Assembly: GCA_033782935.1 (NCBI GenBank)
Contig: JAWQEG010000135.1
Coordinates: 1,552,501-1,616,500 of the forward strand
Source: Petrolisthes cinctipes
Taxonomy: Eukaryota > Arthropoda > Malacostraca > Decapoda > Porcellanidae
Length of the DNA: 64,000 nt
Reading direction: 5' to 3'
The position numbers and the translations under genes were made by a program. Below, piece by piece: positions 34,969 to 49,173 of this stretch (within the stretch, counting starts at the first letter, position 1; each line of letters begins with the position of its first letter). The notes beneath the pieces were generated by a model. That model did no database searches, had not been told where the DNA came from, and saw only the letters and a program-made list of their open reading frames with translations.

Positions 34969-37900
34969 GTACAGATACCTTCTGGGACCTCTAAATATCG
35001 AATTTTCGGGTGTTTTGGGACTGAATTTGAGATATCGATTTTTTGGCACCTAAAATGTCGATTTTTAGCATGTTTTTAGCCTATATTTTGAAAATATTCT
35101 AGCACTGTGTATGCATGTACAGATTGCTTCTGGGACCCCAAAATATTGAATTTTCGGGTGTTTTGAGCCTGAATTTGAGATATAAACGGGTACAGAAGAT
35201 ACATGCACATATTGACTTTGGGCATCTAAAATATCGATTTTCAGCTTGTTTTGGGCCTGTATTTTGAAAATACTCTAACACGGAGTAGGCATGTACAGAT
35301 CGCTTCTGAGACCCCTAAATATCGAATTTTCGGGTGTTTTGGGACTGAATTTGAGATATCGACTTTTTGGCACCTAAAAGATCGATTTTTAGCATGTTTT
35401 TAGCCTATATTTTGAAAATATTCTAACACTGAGTAGGCATGTACAGATTTCTTCTGGGACCCCAAAATATTGAATTTTCGGGTGTTTTGAGCCTGAATTT
35501 GAGATATAAACGGGTACAGAAGATACATGCACATATTGACTTTGGGCACCAAAAATATCGATTTTCAGCATGTTTTGGGCCTGAATTTTGAAAATACTCT
35601 AACACGAAGTAGGCATGTACAGATCGCTTCTGGGACCCCAAAATATCGAATTTTCGGGTGTTTAGGGCCAGAATTTGAGATATAAACGGGTACAGAAGAT
35701 GCATGCACATATCGACTTTTGGGCACCTAAAAGATCGATTTTCAGTATGTTTTTGGCCTGTATTTTGAAAATACTCTAACACGGAGTAGGCATGTACAGA
35801 TCGCTTCTGGGACCCCTAAATATCGAATTCTCGGGTGTTTTGGGACTGAATTTGAGATATCGACTTTTTGGCACTTAAAAGATCTATTTTTAGCATGTTT
35901 TTAGCCTATATTTCGAAAATATTCTAGCACTGTACAGATTGCTTCTGGGACCCCAAAATATTGAATTTTCGGGTGTTTTGAGCCTGAATTTGAGATATAA
36001 ACGGGTACAGAAGATACATGCACATATTGACTTTGGGCATCTAAAATATCGATTTTCAGCATGTTTTGGGCCTGAATTTTGAAAATACTCTAACACGGAG
36101 TAGGCCTGTACAGATTGCTTCTGGGACCCCAAAATATCGAATTTTCGGGTATTTAGGGCCAGAATTTGAGATATAAACGGGTACAGAAGATGCATGCACA
36201 TATCGACTTTTGGGCACCTAAAAGATCGATTTTCAGTATGTTTTTGGCCTGTATTTTGAAAATACTCTAACACGGAGTAGGCATGTACAGATACCTTCTG
36301 GGACCTCTAAATATCGAATTTTCGGGTGTTTTGGGACTGAATTTGAGATATCGATTTTTTGGCACCTAAAATGTCGATTTTTAGCATGTTTTTAGCCTAT
36401 ATTTTGAAAATATTCTAGCACTGTGTAGGCATGTACAGATTGCTTCTGAGACCCCAAAATATTGAATTTTCGGTTGTTTTGAGCCTGAATTTGAGATATA
36501 AACGGGTACAGAAGATACATGCACATATTGACTTTGGGCATCTAAAATATCGATTTTCAGCATGTTTTGGGCCAGTATTTTGAAAATACTCTAACACTGA
36601 ATAGGCATGTACAGATTGCTTCTGGGACCCCAAAATATTGAATTTTCGGGTGTTTTGAGCCTGAATTTGAGATATAAACGGGTACTGAAGATGCATGCAC
36701 ATATCGACTTTTGTGCACCTAAAAGATCGATTTTCAGTATGTTTTGAGCATGTATTTTGAAAATACTCTAACACGGATTAGGCATGTACAGATCGCTTCT
36801 GGGACCCCTAAATATCGAATTTTCGGGTGTTTTGGGACTGAATTTGAGATATCGACTTTTTGGCACCTAAAAGATCGATTTTTAGCATGTTTTTAGCCTA
36901 TATTTTGAAAATATTCTAGCACTGAGTAGGCATGTACAGATCGCTTCTGGGACCCCAAAATATCGAATTTTCGGGTGTTTAGGGCCAGAATTTGAGATAT
37001 AAACGGGTACAGAAGATGCATGCACATATCGACTTTTGGGCACCTAAAAGATCGATTTTCAGTATGTTTTTGGCCTGTATTTTGAAAATACTCTAACACG
37101 GAGTAGGCATGTACAAATACCTTCTGGGACCTCTAAATATCGAATTTTCGGGTGTTTTGGGACTGAATTTGAGATATCGATTTTTTGGCACCTAAAATGT
37201 CGATTTTTAGCATGTTTTTAGCCTATATTTTGAAAATATTCTAGCACTGTGTAGGCATGTACAGATTGCTTCTGGGACCCCAAAATATTGAATTTTCGGG
37301 TGTTTTGAGCCTGAATTTGAGATATAAACGGGTACTGAAGATGCATGCACATATCGACTTTTGTGCACCTAAAAGATCGATTTTCAGTATGTTTTGAGCA
37401 TGTATTTTGAAAATACTCTAACACGGAGTAGGCATGTACAGATCGCTTCTGGGACCCCTAAATATCGAATTTTCGGGTGTTTTGGAACTGAATTTGAGAT
37501 ATCGACTTTTTGGCACCTAAAAGATCGATTTTTAGCATGTTTTTAGCCTATATTTTGAAAATATTCTAGCACTGTACAGATTGCTTCTGGGACCCCAAAA
37601 TATTGAATTTTCGGGTGTTTTAAGCCTGAATTTGAGATATAAACGGGTACAGAAGATACATGCACATATTGACTTTGGGCACCAAAAATATCGATTTTCA
37701 GCATGTTTTGGGCCTGAATTTTGAAAATACTCTAACACGGAGTAGGCATGTACAGATCGCTTCTGGGACCCCAAAATATCGAATTTTCGGGTGTTTAGGG
37801 TCAGAATTTGAGATATAAACGGGTACAGAAGATGCATGCACATATCGACTTTTGGGCACCTAAAAGATCGATTTTCAGTACGTTTTTGGCCTGTATTTTG

Positions 37901-38730
37901 AAAATACTCTAACACGGAGTAGGCATGTACAGATACCTTCTGGGACCTCTAAATATCGAATTTTCGGGTGTTTTGGGACTGAATTTGAGATATCGAATTT
38001 TTGGCACCTAAAATGTCGATTTTTAGCATGTTTTTAGCCTATATTTTGAAAATATTCTAGCACTGTGTAGGCATGTACAGATTGCTTCTGGGACCCCAAA
38101 ATATTGAATTTTCGGGTGTTTTGAGCCTGAATTTGAGATATAAACGGATACAGAAGATACATGCACATATTGACTTTGGGCATCAAAAATATCGATTTTC
38201 AGCATGTTTTGGGCCTGTATTTTGAAAATACTCTAACACTGAGTAGGCATGTACAGATTGCTTCTGGGACCCCAAAATAATGAATTTTCGGGTGTTTTGA
38301 GCCTGAATTTGAGATATAAACGGGTACTGAAGATGCATGCACATATCGACTTTTGTGCACCTAAAAGATCGATTTTCAGTATGTTTTTAGCCTATATTTT
38401 GAAAATATTCTAGCACTATACAGATTGCTTCTGGGACCCCAAAATATTGAATTTTCGGGTGTTTTGAGCCTGAATTTGAGATATAAACGGATACAGAAGA
38501 TACATGCACATATTGACTTTGGGCACCAAAAATATCGATTTTCAGCATGTTTTGTGCCTGAATTTTGAAAATACTCTAACACTGAGTAGGCATGTACAGA
38601 TTGCTTCTGGGACCCCAAAATATCGAATTTTCGGGTGTTTTGGGACTGAATTTGAGATATCGACTTTTTGGCACCTAAAAGTCGATTTTTAGCTTGTTTT
38701 TAGCCTATATTTTGAAAATATTCTAGCACT
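34969..38730. repeat. HOR block rich in chimeras and skipped monomers
   Basis: C2 34969, A1 with B-type end 35117, C1 35293, A2 35441, B2 35617, C1 35794 (10-bp deletion), A1/A2 chimera 35932, B2 36108, C2 36285, A1 36433, B1 36609, C1 36786, B2 36934 (A2 skipped), C2 37111, B1 37259 (A1 skipped), C1 37436 (10-bp deletion), A2 37574, B2 37750, C2 37927, A1 38075, B1/C1 chimera 38251 (about 168 bp), A2 38419, C1-like 38595. It is the most rearranged stretch of the regular domain. Confidence 0.86.
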
Positions 38731-40586
38731 GTACAGATTGCTTCTGGGACACCAAAATATTGAATTTTCGGGTGTTTTGAGCCTGAATTTGAGATATAAA
38801 CGGGTACAGAAGATACATGCACATATTGACTTTGGGCACCAAAAATATCGATTTTCAGAATGTTTTGGGCCTGAATTTTGAAAATACTCTAACACTGAGT
38901 AGGCATGTACAGATCGCTTCTGGGACCCCAAAATATCGAATTTTCGGGTGTTTTGAGCCAGAATTTGATATATAAACGGGTACAGAAGATGCAAGCACAT
39001 ATCGACTTTTGGGCACCTAAAAGATAGATTTTCAGTATGTTTTTGGCCTGTATTTTGAAAATACTCTAACACGGAGTAGGCATGTACAGATACCTTCTGG
39101 GACCTCTAAATATCGAATTTTCGGGTGTTCTGGGACTGAATTTGAGATATCGATTTTTTGGCACCTAAAATGTCGATTTTTAGCATGTTTTTAGCGTATA
39201 TTTTGAAAATATTCTAGCACTGTGTAGGCATGTACAGATTGCTTCTGGGACCCCAAAATATTGAATTTTCGGGTGTTTTGAGCCTGAATTTGAGATATAA
39301 ACGGGTACAGAAGATACATGCACATATTGACTTTGGGCATCTAAAATATCGATTTTCAGCATGTTTTGGGCCTGTATTTTGAAAATACTCTAACACTGAG
39401 TAGGCATGTACAGATTGCTTTTGGGACCCCAAAATATTGAATTTTCGGGTGTTTTGAGCCTGAATTTGAGATATAAACGGGTACTGAAGATGCATGCACA
39501 TATCGACTTTTGTGCACCTGAAAGATCGATTTTCAGTATGTTTTGAGCATGTATTTTGAAAATACTCTAACACGGAGTAGGCATGTACAGATCGCTTCTG
39601 GGACCCATAAATATCGAATTTTCGGGTGTTTTGGGACTAAATTTGAGATATCTACTTTTTGGCACCTAAAAGATCGATTTTTAGCATGTTTTTAGCCGAT
39701 ATTTTGAAAATATTCTAGCACAGAGTAGGCATGTACAGATTGCTTCTGGGACCCCAAAATATTTAATTTTCGGGTGTTTTAAGCCTGAATTTGAGATATA
39801 AACGGGTACAGAAGATACATGCACATATTGACTTTGGGCACCAAAAATATCGATTTTCAGCATGTTTTGGGCCTGAATTTTGAAAATACTCTAACACGGA
39901 GTAGGCATGTACAGATCGCTTCTGGGACCCCAAAATATCGGATTTTCGGGTGTTTAGGGCCAGAATTTGAGATATAAACGGGTACAGAAGATGCATGCAC
40001 ATATCGACTTTTGGGCACCTAAAAGATCGATTTTCAGTATGTTTTTGGCCTGTATTTTGAAAATACTCTAACACGGAGTAGGCATGTACAGATACCTTCT
40101 GGGACCTCTAAATATCGAATTTTCGGGTGTTTTGGGACTGAATTTGAGATATCGATTTTTTGGCACCTAAAATGTCGATTTTTAGCATGTTTTTAGCCTA
40201 TATTTTGAAAATATTCTAGCACTGTGTAGGCATTTACAGATTGCTTCTGGGACCCCAAAATATTGAATTTTCGGGTGTTTTGAGCCTCAATTTGAGATAT
40301 AAACGGGTACAGAAGATACATGCACATATTGACTTTGGGCATCTAAAATATCGATTTTCAGCATGTTTTGGGACTGTATTTTGAAAATACTCTAACACTG
40401 AGTAGGCATGTACAGATTGCTTCTGGGACCCCAAAATATTGAATTTTCGGGTGTTTTGAGCCTGAATTTGAGATATAAACGGGTACTGAAGATGCATGCA
40501 CATATCGACTTTTGTGCACCTAAAAGATCGATTTTCAATATGTTTTGAGCATGTATTTTGAAAATACTCTAACACGGAGTAGGCAT
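38731..40586. repeat. HOR block, regular order
   Basis: A2 38731, B2 38907, C2 39084, A1 39232, B1 39408, C1 39585, A2 39733, B2 39909, C2 40086, A1 40234, B1 40410. C1 is missing before the next A2, which starts with the GATCGC of a C1 or B2 monomer. Confidence 0.88.
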
Positions 40587-42265
40587 GTACAGATCGCTTC
40601 TGGGACCCCAAAATATTGCATTTTCGGGTGTTTTGAGCCTGAATTTGAGATATAAACGGGTACAGAAGATACATGCACATATTGACTTTGGGCACCAAAA
40701 ATATCGATTTTCAGCATGTTTTGGGCATGAATTTTGAAAATACTCTAACACGGAGTAGGCATGTACAGATCGCTTCTGGGACCCCAAAATATCGAATTTT
40801 AGGGTGTTTAGGGCCAGAATTTGAGATATAAACGGGTACAGAAGATACATGCACATATCGACTTTTGGGCACCTAAAAGATCGATTTTCAGTATGATTTT
40901 GGCCTGTATTTTGAAAATACTCTAACACGGAGTAGGCATGTACAGATACCTTCTGGGACCTCTAAATATCGAATTTTCGGGTGTTTTGGGACTGAATTTG
41001 AGATATCGATTTTTTTACTCCTAAAATGTCGATTTTTAGCATGTTTTTAGCCTATATTTTGAAAATATTCTAGCACTGTGTAGGCATGTACAGATTGCTT
41101 CTGGGACCCCAAAATATTGAATTTTCGGGTGTTTTGAGCCTGAATTTGAGATATAAACGGGTACAGAAAATACATGCACATATTGACTTTGGGCATCTAA
41201 AATATCGATTTTCAGCATGTTTTGGGCCTGTATTTTGAAAATACTCTAACACTGAGTAGGCATGTACAGATTGCTTCTGGGACCCCAAAATATTGAATTT
41301 TCGGGTGTTTTGAGCCTGAATTTGAGATATAAACGGGTACTGAAGATGCATGCACATATCGACTTTTGTGCACCTAAAAGTTCGATTTTCAGTATGTTTT
41401 GAGCATGTATTTTGAAAATACTCTAACACGAAGTAGGCATGTACAGATCGCTTCTGAGACCCCTAAATATCGAATTTTCGGGTGTTTTGGGACTGAATTT
41501 GAGATATCGACTTTTTGGCACCTAAAAGATCGATTTTTAGCATGTTTTTAGCCTATATTTTGAAAATATTCTAGCACTGAGTAGGCATGTACAGATTGCT
41601 TCTGGGACCCCAAAATATTGAATATTCGGGTGTTTTGAGCCTGAATTTGAGATATAAACGGGTACAGAAGATACATGCACATATTGACTTTGGGCACCAA
41701 AAATATCGATTTTCAGCATGTTTTGGGCCTGAATTTTGAAAATACTCTAACACGGAGTAGGCATGTACAGATCGCTTCTGGGACCCGAAAATATCGAATT
41801 TTCGGGTGTTTAGGGCCAGAATTTGAGATATAAACGGGTACAGAAGATGCATGCACATATCGACTTTTGGGCACCTAAAAGATCGATTTTCAGTATGTTT
41901 TTGGCCTGTATTTTGAAAATACTCTAACACAGAGTAAACATGTACAGATACCTTCTGGGACCTCTAAATATCGAATTTTCGGGTGTTTTGGGACTGAATT
42001 TGAGATATCGATTTTTTGGCACCTAAAATGTCGATTTTTAGCATCTTTTTAGCCTATATTTTGAAAATATTCTAGCACTGTGTAGGCATGTACAGATTGC
42101 TTCTGGGACCCCAAAATATTGAATTTTCGGGTGTTTTGAGCCTGAATTTGAGATATAAACGGGTACAGAAGATACATGCACATATTGACTTTTGGCATCT
42201 AAAATATCGATTTTCAGCATGCTTTGGGCCTGTATTTTGAAAATACTCTAACACTGAGTAGGCAT
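40587..42265. repeat. HOR block with a distant relative at 52,320
   Basis: A2 40587, B2 40763, C2 40940, A1 41088, B1 41264, C1 41441, A2 41589, B2 41765, C2 41942, A1 42090. Shared private variants with 52,320-54,174 are TTTTTTTACTCCTAAAATG, CACGAAGTAGGC with CTTCTGAGACC, and TTGAATATTCGGG. The offset is +11,733 on the left and +12,233 on the right. Confidence 0.89.
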
Positions 42266-45061
42266 GTACAGATTGCTTCTGGGACCCCAAAATATTGAAT
42301 TTTCGGGTGTTTTGAGCCTGAATTTGAGATATAAACGGGTACTGAAAATGCATGCACATATCGACTTTTGTGCACCTAAAAGATCGATTTTCAGTATGTT
42401 TTGAGCATGTATTTTGAAAATACTCTAACACGGAGTATGCATGTACAGATCGCTTCTGGGACCCCTAAATATCGAATTTTCGGGTGTTTTGGGACTGAAT
42501 TTGAGATATCGACTTTTTGGCACCTAAAAGATCGATTTTTAGCATGTTTTTAGCCTATATTTTGAAAATATTCTAGCACTTTACAGATTGCTTCTGGGAC
42601 CCAAAAATATTGAATTTTCGGGTGTTTTGAGCCTGAATTTGAGATATAAACGGGTACAGAAGATACATGCACATATTGACTTTGGGCACCTAAAAGATCA
42701 ATTTTCAGTATGTTTTTGGCCTGTATTTTGAAAATACTCTAACACGGAGTAGGCATGTACAGATACCTTCTGGGACCTCTAAATATCGAATTTTCGGGTG
42801 TTTTGGGACTGAATTTGAGATATCGATTTTTTGGCACCTAAATGTCGATTTTTAGCATGTTTTTAGCCTATATTTTGAAAATATTCTAGCACTGTGTAGG
42901 CATGTACAGATTGCTTCTGGGACCCCAAAATATTGAATTTTCGGGTGTTTTGAGCCTGAATTTGAGATATAAACGGGTACAGAAGATGCATGCACATATT
43001 GACTTTGGGCACCAAAAATATCGATTTTCAGCATGTTTTGGGCCTGAATTTTGAAAATACTCTAACACGGAGTAGGCATGTACAGATCGCTTCTGGGACC
43101 CCAAAATATCGAATGTTCGGGTGTTTAGGGCCAGAATTTGAGATATAAACGGGTACAGAAGATGCATGCACATACCGACTTTTGGGCACCTAAAAGATCG
43201 ATTTTCAGTATGTTTTTGGCCTGTATTTTTAAAATACTCTAACACGGAGTAAGCATGTACAGATACCTTCTGGGACCTCTGAATATCGAATTTTAGGGTG
43301 TTTTGGGACTGAATTTGAGATATCGATTTTTTGGCACCTAAAATGTCGATTTTTAGCATGTTTTTAGCCTATATTTTGAAAATATTCTAGCACTGTGTAG
43401 GCATGTACAGATTGCTTCTGGGACCCAAAAATATTGAATTTTCGGGTGTTTTGAGCCTCAATTTGAGATATAAACGGGTACAGAAGATACATGCACATAT
43501 TGACTTTTGGCATCTAAAATATCGATTTTCAGCATGTTTTGGGCCTGTATTTTGAAAATACTCTAACACTGAGTAGGCATGTACAGATTGCTTCTGGGAC
43601 CCCAAAATATTGAATTTTCGGGTGTTTTGAGCCTGAATTTGAGATATAAACGGGTACTGAAGATGCATGCACATATCGACTTTTGTGCACCTAAAAGATC
43701 GATTTTCAGTATGTTTTGAGCATGTATTTTGAAAATACTCTAACACGGAGTATGCATGTACAGATCGCTTCTGGGACCCCTAAATATCGAATTTTCGGGT
43801 GTTTTGGGACTGAATTTGAGATATCGACTTTTTGGCACCTAAAAGATCGATTTTTAGCATGTTTTTAGCCTATATTTTGAAAATATTCTAGCACTTTACA
43901 GATTGCTTCTGGGACCCCAAAATATTGAATTTTCGGGTGTTTTGAGAATGAATTTGAGATATAAACGGGTACAGAAGATGCATGCACATATTGACTTTGG
44001 GCACCAAAAATATCGATTTTCAGCATGTTTTGGGCCTGAATTTTGAAAATACTCTAACACGGAGTAGGCATGTACAGATCGCTTCTGGGACCCCAAAATA
44101 TCGAATTTTCGGGTGTTTAGGGCCAGAATTTGAGATATAAACGGGTACAGAAGATGCATGCACATATCGACTTTTGGGCAACTAAAAGATCGATTTTCAG
44201 TATGTTTTTGGCCTGTATTTTGAAAATACTCTAACACGGAGTAGGCATGTACAGATACCTTCTGGGACCTCTAAATATCGAATTTTCGGGTGTTTTGGGA
44301 CTGAATTTGAGATATCGACTTTTTAGCACCTAAATGTCGATTTTTAGCATGTTTTTAGCCTATATTTTGAAAATATTCTAGCACTGTGTAGGCATGTACA
44401 GATTGCTTCTGGGACCCCAAAATATTGAATTTTCGGGTGTTTTGAGCATGAATTTGAGATATAAACGGGTACAGAAGATACATGCACATATTGACTTTTG
44501 GCATCTAAAATATCGATTTTCAGCATGTTTTGGGCCTGTATTTAGAAAATACTCTAACACTGAGTAGGCATGTACAGATTGCTTCTGGGACCCCAAAATA
44601 TTGAATTTTCGGTGTTTTGAGCCTGAATTTGAGATATAAACGGGTACTGAAGATGCATGCACATATCGACTTTTGTGCACCTAAAAGATCGATTTTCAGT
44701 ATGTTTCGAGCATGTATTTTGAAAATACTCTAACACGGAGTAGGCATGTACAGATCGCTTCTGGGACCCCTAAATATCGAATTTTCGGGTGTTTTGGGAC
44801 TGAATTTGAGATATCGACTTTTTGGCACCAAAAAGATCTATTTTTAGCATGTTTTTAGCCTATATTTTGAAAATATTCTAGCACTGTACAGATTGCTTCT
44901 GGGACCCCAAAATATTGAATTTTCGGGTGTTTTGAGCCTGAATTTGAGATATAAACGGGTACAGAAGATACATGCACATATTGACTTTGGGCACCAAAAA
45001 TATCGATTTTCAGTATGTTTTGGGCCTGAATTTTGAAAATACTCTAACACGGAGTAGGCAT
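42266..45061. repeat. 4,112-bp-offset duplication, copy 1
   Basis: B1 42266, C1 42443 (TTTACAG end), A2/B2 chimera 42581, C2 42757 (147 bp), A2 42904, B2 43080, C2 43257, A1 43405, B1 43581, C1 43758 (TTTACAG end), A2 43896, B2 44072, C2 44249, A1 44396, B1 44572 (1-bp deletion, TCGGTGTTTT), C1 44748 (10-bp deletion), A2 44886. All starts recur at +4,112. Confidence 0.91.
42581..42756. repeat. Chimeric monomer A2/B2, also at 46,693-46,868
   Basis: It is A-type to TATTGACTTTGGGCACC, then B2-type (TAAAAGATCAATTTTCAG, TTTTTGGCCTG). The copy at 46,693 has the same switch point and the same private AAGATCAATTTT, so it was duplicated as part of the larger block. Confidence 0.85.
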
Positions 45062-46377
45062 GTACAGATCGCTTCTGGGACCACTAAATATCGAATTTTC
45101 GGGTGTTTTGGGACTGAATTTGAGATATCGACTTTTTGGCACCAAAAAGATCGATTTTTAGCATGTTTTTAGCCTATATTTTGAAAATATTATAGCATTG
45201 TACAGATTGCTTCTGGGACCCCAAAATATTGAATTTTCGGGTGTTTTGAGCCTGAATTTGAGATATAAACGGGTACAGAAGATACATGCACATATTGACT
45301 TTGGGCACCAAAAATATCGATTTTCAGCATGTTTTGGGCCTGAATTTTGAAAATACTCTAACACGGAGTAGGCATGTACAGATCGCTTCTGGGAACCCAA
45401 AATATTGAATTTTCGGGTGTTTTGAGCCTGAATTTGAGATATAAACGGGTACTGAAGATGCATGCACATATCGACTTTTGGGCACCTAAAAGATCGATTT
45501 TCAGTATGTTTTGAGCATGTATTTTGAAAATACTCTAACACGGAGTAGGCATGTACAGATCGCTTCTGGGACCCATAAATATCGAATTTTCGGGTGTTTT
45601 GGGACTGAATTTGAGATATCGATTTTTTGGCACCTAAAAGATCGATTTTTAGCATGTTTTTAGCCTATATTTTGAAAATATTCTAGCACTGAGTAGGCAT
45701 GTACAGATTGCTTCTGGGACCCCAAAATATTGAATTTTCGGGTGTTTTGAGCCTGAATTTGAGATATAAACGGGTACAGAAGATACATGCACATATTGAC
45801 TTTGGGCACCAAAAATATCGATTTTCAGCATGTTTTGGGCCTGAATTTTGAAAATACTCTAACAGTGAGTAGGCATGTACAGATCGCTTCTGGGACCCCA
45901 AAATATCAAATTTTCGGGTGTTTTGAGCCTGAATTTGAGATATAAACGGGTACTGAAGATGCATGCACTTATCGACTTTTGTGCACCTAAAAGATCGATT
46001 TTCAGTATGTTTTGAGCATGTATTTTGAAAATACTCTAACACGGAGTAGGCATGTACAGATCGCTTCTGGGACCCCTACATATCGAATTTTCGGGTGTTT
46101 TGGGACTGAATTTGAGATATCGACTTTTTGGCACCTAAAAGATCGATTTTTAGCATGTTTTTAGCCTATATTTTGAAAATATTCTAGCTCTGGGTAGGCA
46201 TGTACAGATTGCTTCTGGGACCCCAAAATATTGAATTTTCGGGTGTTTTGAGCCTGAATTTGAGATATAAACGGGTACAGAAGATACATGCACATATTGA
46301 CTTTGGGCACCAAAAATATCGATTTTCAGCATGTTTTGGGCCTGTATTTTGAAAATACTCTAACACTGAGTAGGCAT
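45062..46377. repeat. HOR block between the two 4,112-offset copies
   Basis: C1 45062 (10-bp deletion), A2 45200, B1 45376, C1 45553, A2 45701, B1 45877, C1 46054, A2/A1 chimera 46202. It consists of repeated A2-B1-C1 trimers. B2-C2-A1 is absent. GCACTTATCGAC, CCCCTACATATCG and CTGGGTAGGC are shared with 59-61 kb. Confidence 0.87.
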
Positions 46378-49173
46378 GTACAGATTGCTTCTGGGACCCC
46401 AAAATATTGAATTTTCGGGTGTTTTGAGCCTGAATTTGAGATATAAACGGGTACTGAAGATGCATGCACATATCGACTTTTGTGCACCTAAAAGATCGAT
46501 TTTCAGTATGTTTTGAGCATGTATTTTGAAAATACTCTAACACGGAGTATGCATGTACAGATCGCTTCTGGGACCCCTAAATATCGAATTTTCGGGTGTT
46601 TTGGGACTGAATTTGAGATATCGACTTTTTGGCACCTAAAAGATCGATTTTTAGCATGTTTTTAGCCTATATTTTGAAAATATTCTAGCACTTTACAGAT
46701 TGCTTCTGGGACCCAAAAATATTGAATTTTCGGGTGTTTTGAGCCTGAATTTGAGATATAAACGGGTACAGAAGATACATGCACATATTGACTTTGGGCA
46801 CCTAAAAGATCAATTTTCAGTATGTTTTTGGCCTGTATTTTGAAAATACTCTAACACGGAGTAGGCATGTACAGATACCTTCTGGGACCTCTAAATATCG
46901 AATTTTCGGGTGTTTTGGGACTGAATTTGAGATATCGATTTTTTGGCACCTAAATGTCGATTTTTAGCATGTTTTTAGCCTATATTTTGAAAATATTCTA
47001 GCACTGTGTAGGCATGTACAGATTGCTTCTGGGACCCCAAAATATTGAATTTTCGGGTGTTTTGAGCCTGAATTTGAGATATAAACGGGTACAGAAGATA
47101 CATGCACATATTGACTTTGGGCACCAAAAATATCGATTTTCAGCATGTTTTGGGCCTGAATTTTGAAAATACTCTAACACGGAGTAGGCATGTACATATC
47201 GCTTCTGGGACCCCAAAATATCGAATTTTCGGGTGTTTAGGGACAGAATTTGAGATATAAACGGGTACAGAAGATGCATGCACATACCGACTTTTGGGCA
47301 CCTAAAAGATCGATTTTCAGTATGTTTTTGGCCTGTATTTTGAAAATACTCTAACACGGAGTAAGCATGTACAGATACCTTCTGGGACCTCTGAATATCG
47401 AATTTTCGGGTGTTTTGGGACTGAATTTGAGATATCGATTTTTTGGCACCTAAAATGTCGATTTTTAGCATGTTTTTAGCCTATATTTTGAAAATATTCT
47501 AGCACTGTGTAGGCATGTACAGATTGCTTCTGGGACCCCAAAATATTGAATTTTCGGGTGTTTTGAGCCTGAATTTGAGATATAAACGGGTACAGAAGAT
47601 ACATGCACATATTGACTTTTGGCATCTAAAATATCGATTTTCAGCATGTTTTGGGCCTGTATTTTGAAAATACTCTAACACTGAGTAGGCATGTACAGAT
47701 TGCTTCTGGGACCCCAAAATATTGAATTTTCGGGTGTTTTGAGCCTGAATTTGAGATATAAACGGGTACTGAAGATGCATGCACATATCGACTTTTGTGC
47801 ACCTAAAAGATCGATTTTCAGCATGTTTTGGGCCTTAATTTTGAAAATACTCTAACACGGAGTATGCATGTACAGATCGCTTCTGGGACCCCTAAATATC
47901 GAATTTTCGGGTGTTTTGGGACTGAATTTGAGATATCGACTTTTTGGCACCTAAAAGATCGATTTTTAGCATGTTTTTAGCATATATTTTGAAAATATTC
48001 TAGCACTTTACAGATTGCTTCTGGGACCCAAAAATATTGAATTTTCGGGTGTTTTGAGCCTGAATTTGAGATATAAACGGGTACAGAAGATGCATGCACA
48101 TATTGACTTTGGGCACCAAAAATATCGATTTTCAGCATGTTTTGGGCCTGAATTTTGAAAATATTCTAACACGGAGTAGGCATGTACAGATCGCTTCTGG
48201 GACCCCAAAATATCGAATTTTCGGGTGTTTAGGGCCAGAATTTGAGATATAAACGGGTACAGAAGATGCATGCACATATCGACTTTTGGGCAACTAAAAG
48301 ATCGATTTTCAGTATGTTTTTGGCCTGTATTTTGAAAATACTCTAACACGGAGTAGGCATGTACAGATACCTTCTGGGACCTCTAAATATCGAATTTTCG
48401 GGTGTTTTGGGACTGAATTTGAGATATCGATTTTTTGGCACCTAAATGTCGATTTTTAGCATGTTTTTAGCCTATATTTTGAAAATATTCTAGCACTGTG
48501 TAGGCATGTACAGATTGCTTCTGGGACCCCAAAATATTGAATTTTCGGGTGTTTTGAGCATGAATTTGAGATATAAACGGGTACAGAAGATACATGCACA
48601 TATTGACTTTTGGCATCTAAAATATCGATTTTCAGCATGTTTTGGGCCTGTATTTTGAAAATACTCTAACACTGAGTAGGCATGTACAGATTGCTTCTGG
48701 GACCCCAAAATATTGAATTTTCGGTGTTTTGAGCCTGAATTTGAGATATAAACGGGTACTGAAGATGCATGCACATATCGACTTTTGTGCACCTAAAAGA
48801 TCGATTTTCAGTATGTTTTGAGCATGTATTTTGAAAATACTCTAACACGGAGTAGGCATGTACAGATCGCTTCTGGGACCCCTAAATATCGAATTTTCGG
48901 GTGTTTTGGGACTGAATTTGAGATATCGACTTTTTGGCACCAAAAAGATCGATTTTTAGCATGTTTTTAGCCTATATTTTGAAAATATTCTAGCACTGTA
49001 CAGATTGCTTCTGGGACCCCAAAATATTGAATTTTCGGGTGTTTTGAACCTGAATTTGAGATATAAACGGGTACAGAAGATACATGCACATATTGACTTT
49101 AGGCACCAAAAATATCGATTTTCAGCATGTTTTGGGCCTGAATTTTGAAAATACTCTAACACGGAGTAGGCAT
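46378..49173. repeat. 4,112-bp-offset duplication, copy 2
   Basis: B1 46378, C1 46555, A2/B2 chimera 46693, C2 46869, A2 47016, B2 47192, C2 47369, A1 47517, B1 with A2-like tail 47693, C1 47870, A2 48008, B2 48184, C2 48361, A1 48508, B1 48684, C1 48860, A2 48998. Shared with copy 1: CGGAGTATGCATG, CACTTTACAG, AAGATCAATTTTCAG, CATACCGAC, CCTAAATGTCG and TCGGTGTTTT. The A2-like tail at 47,820 is unique to this copy, so conversion after duplication is likely. Confidence 0.91.
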
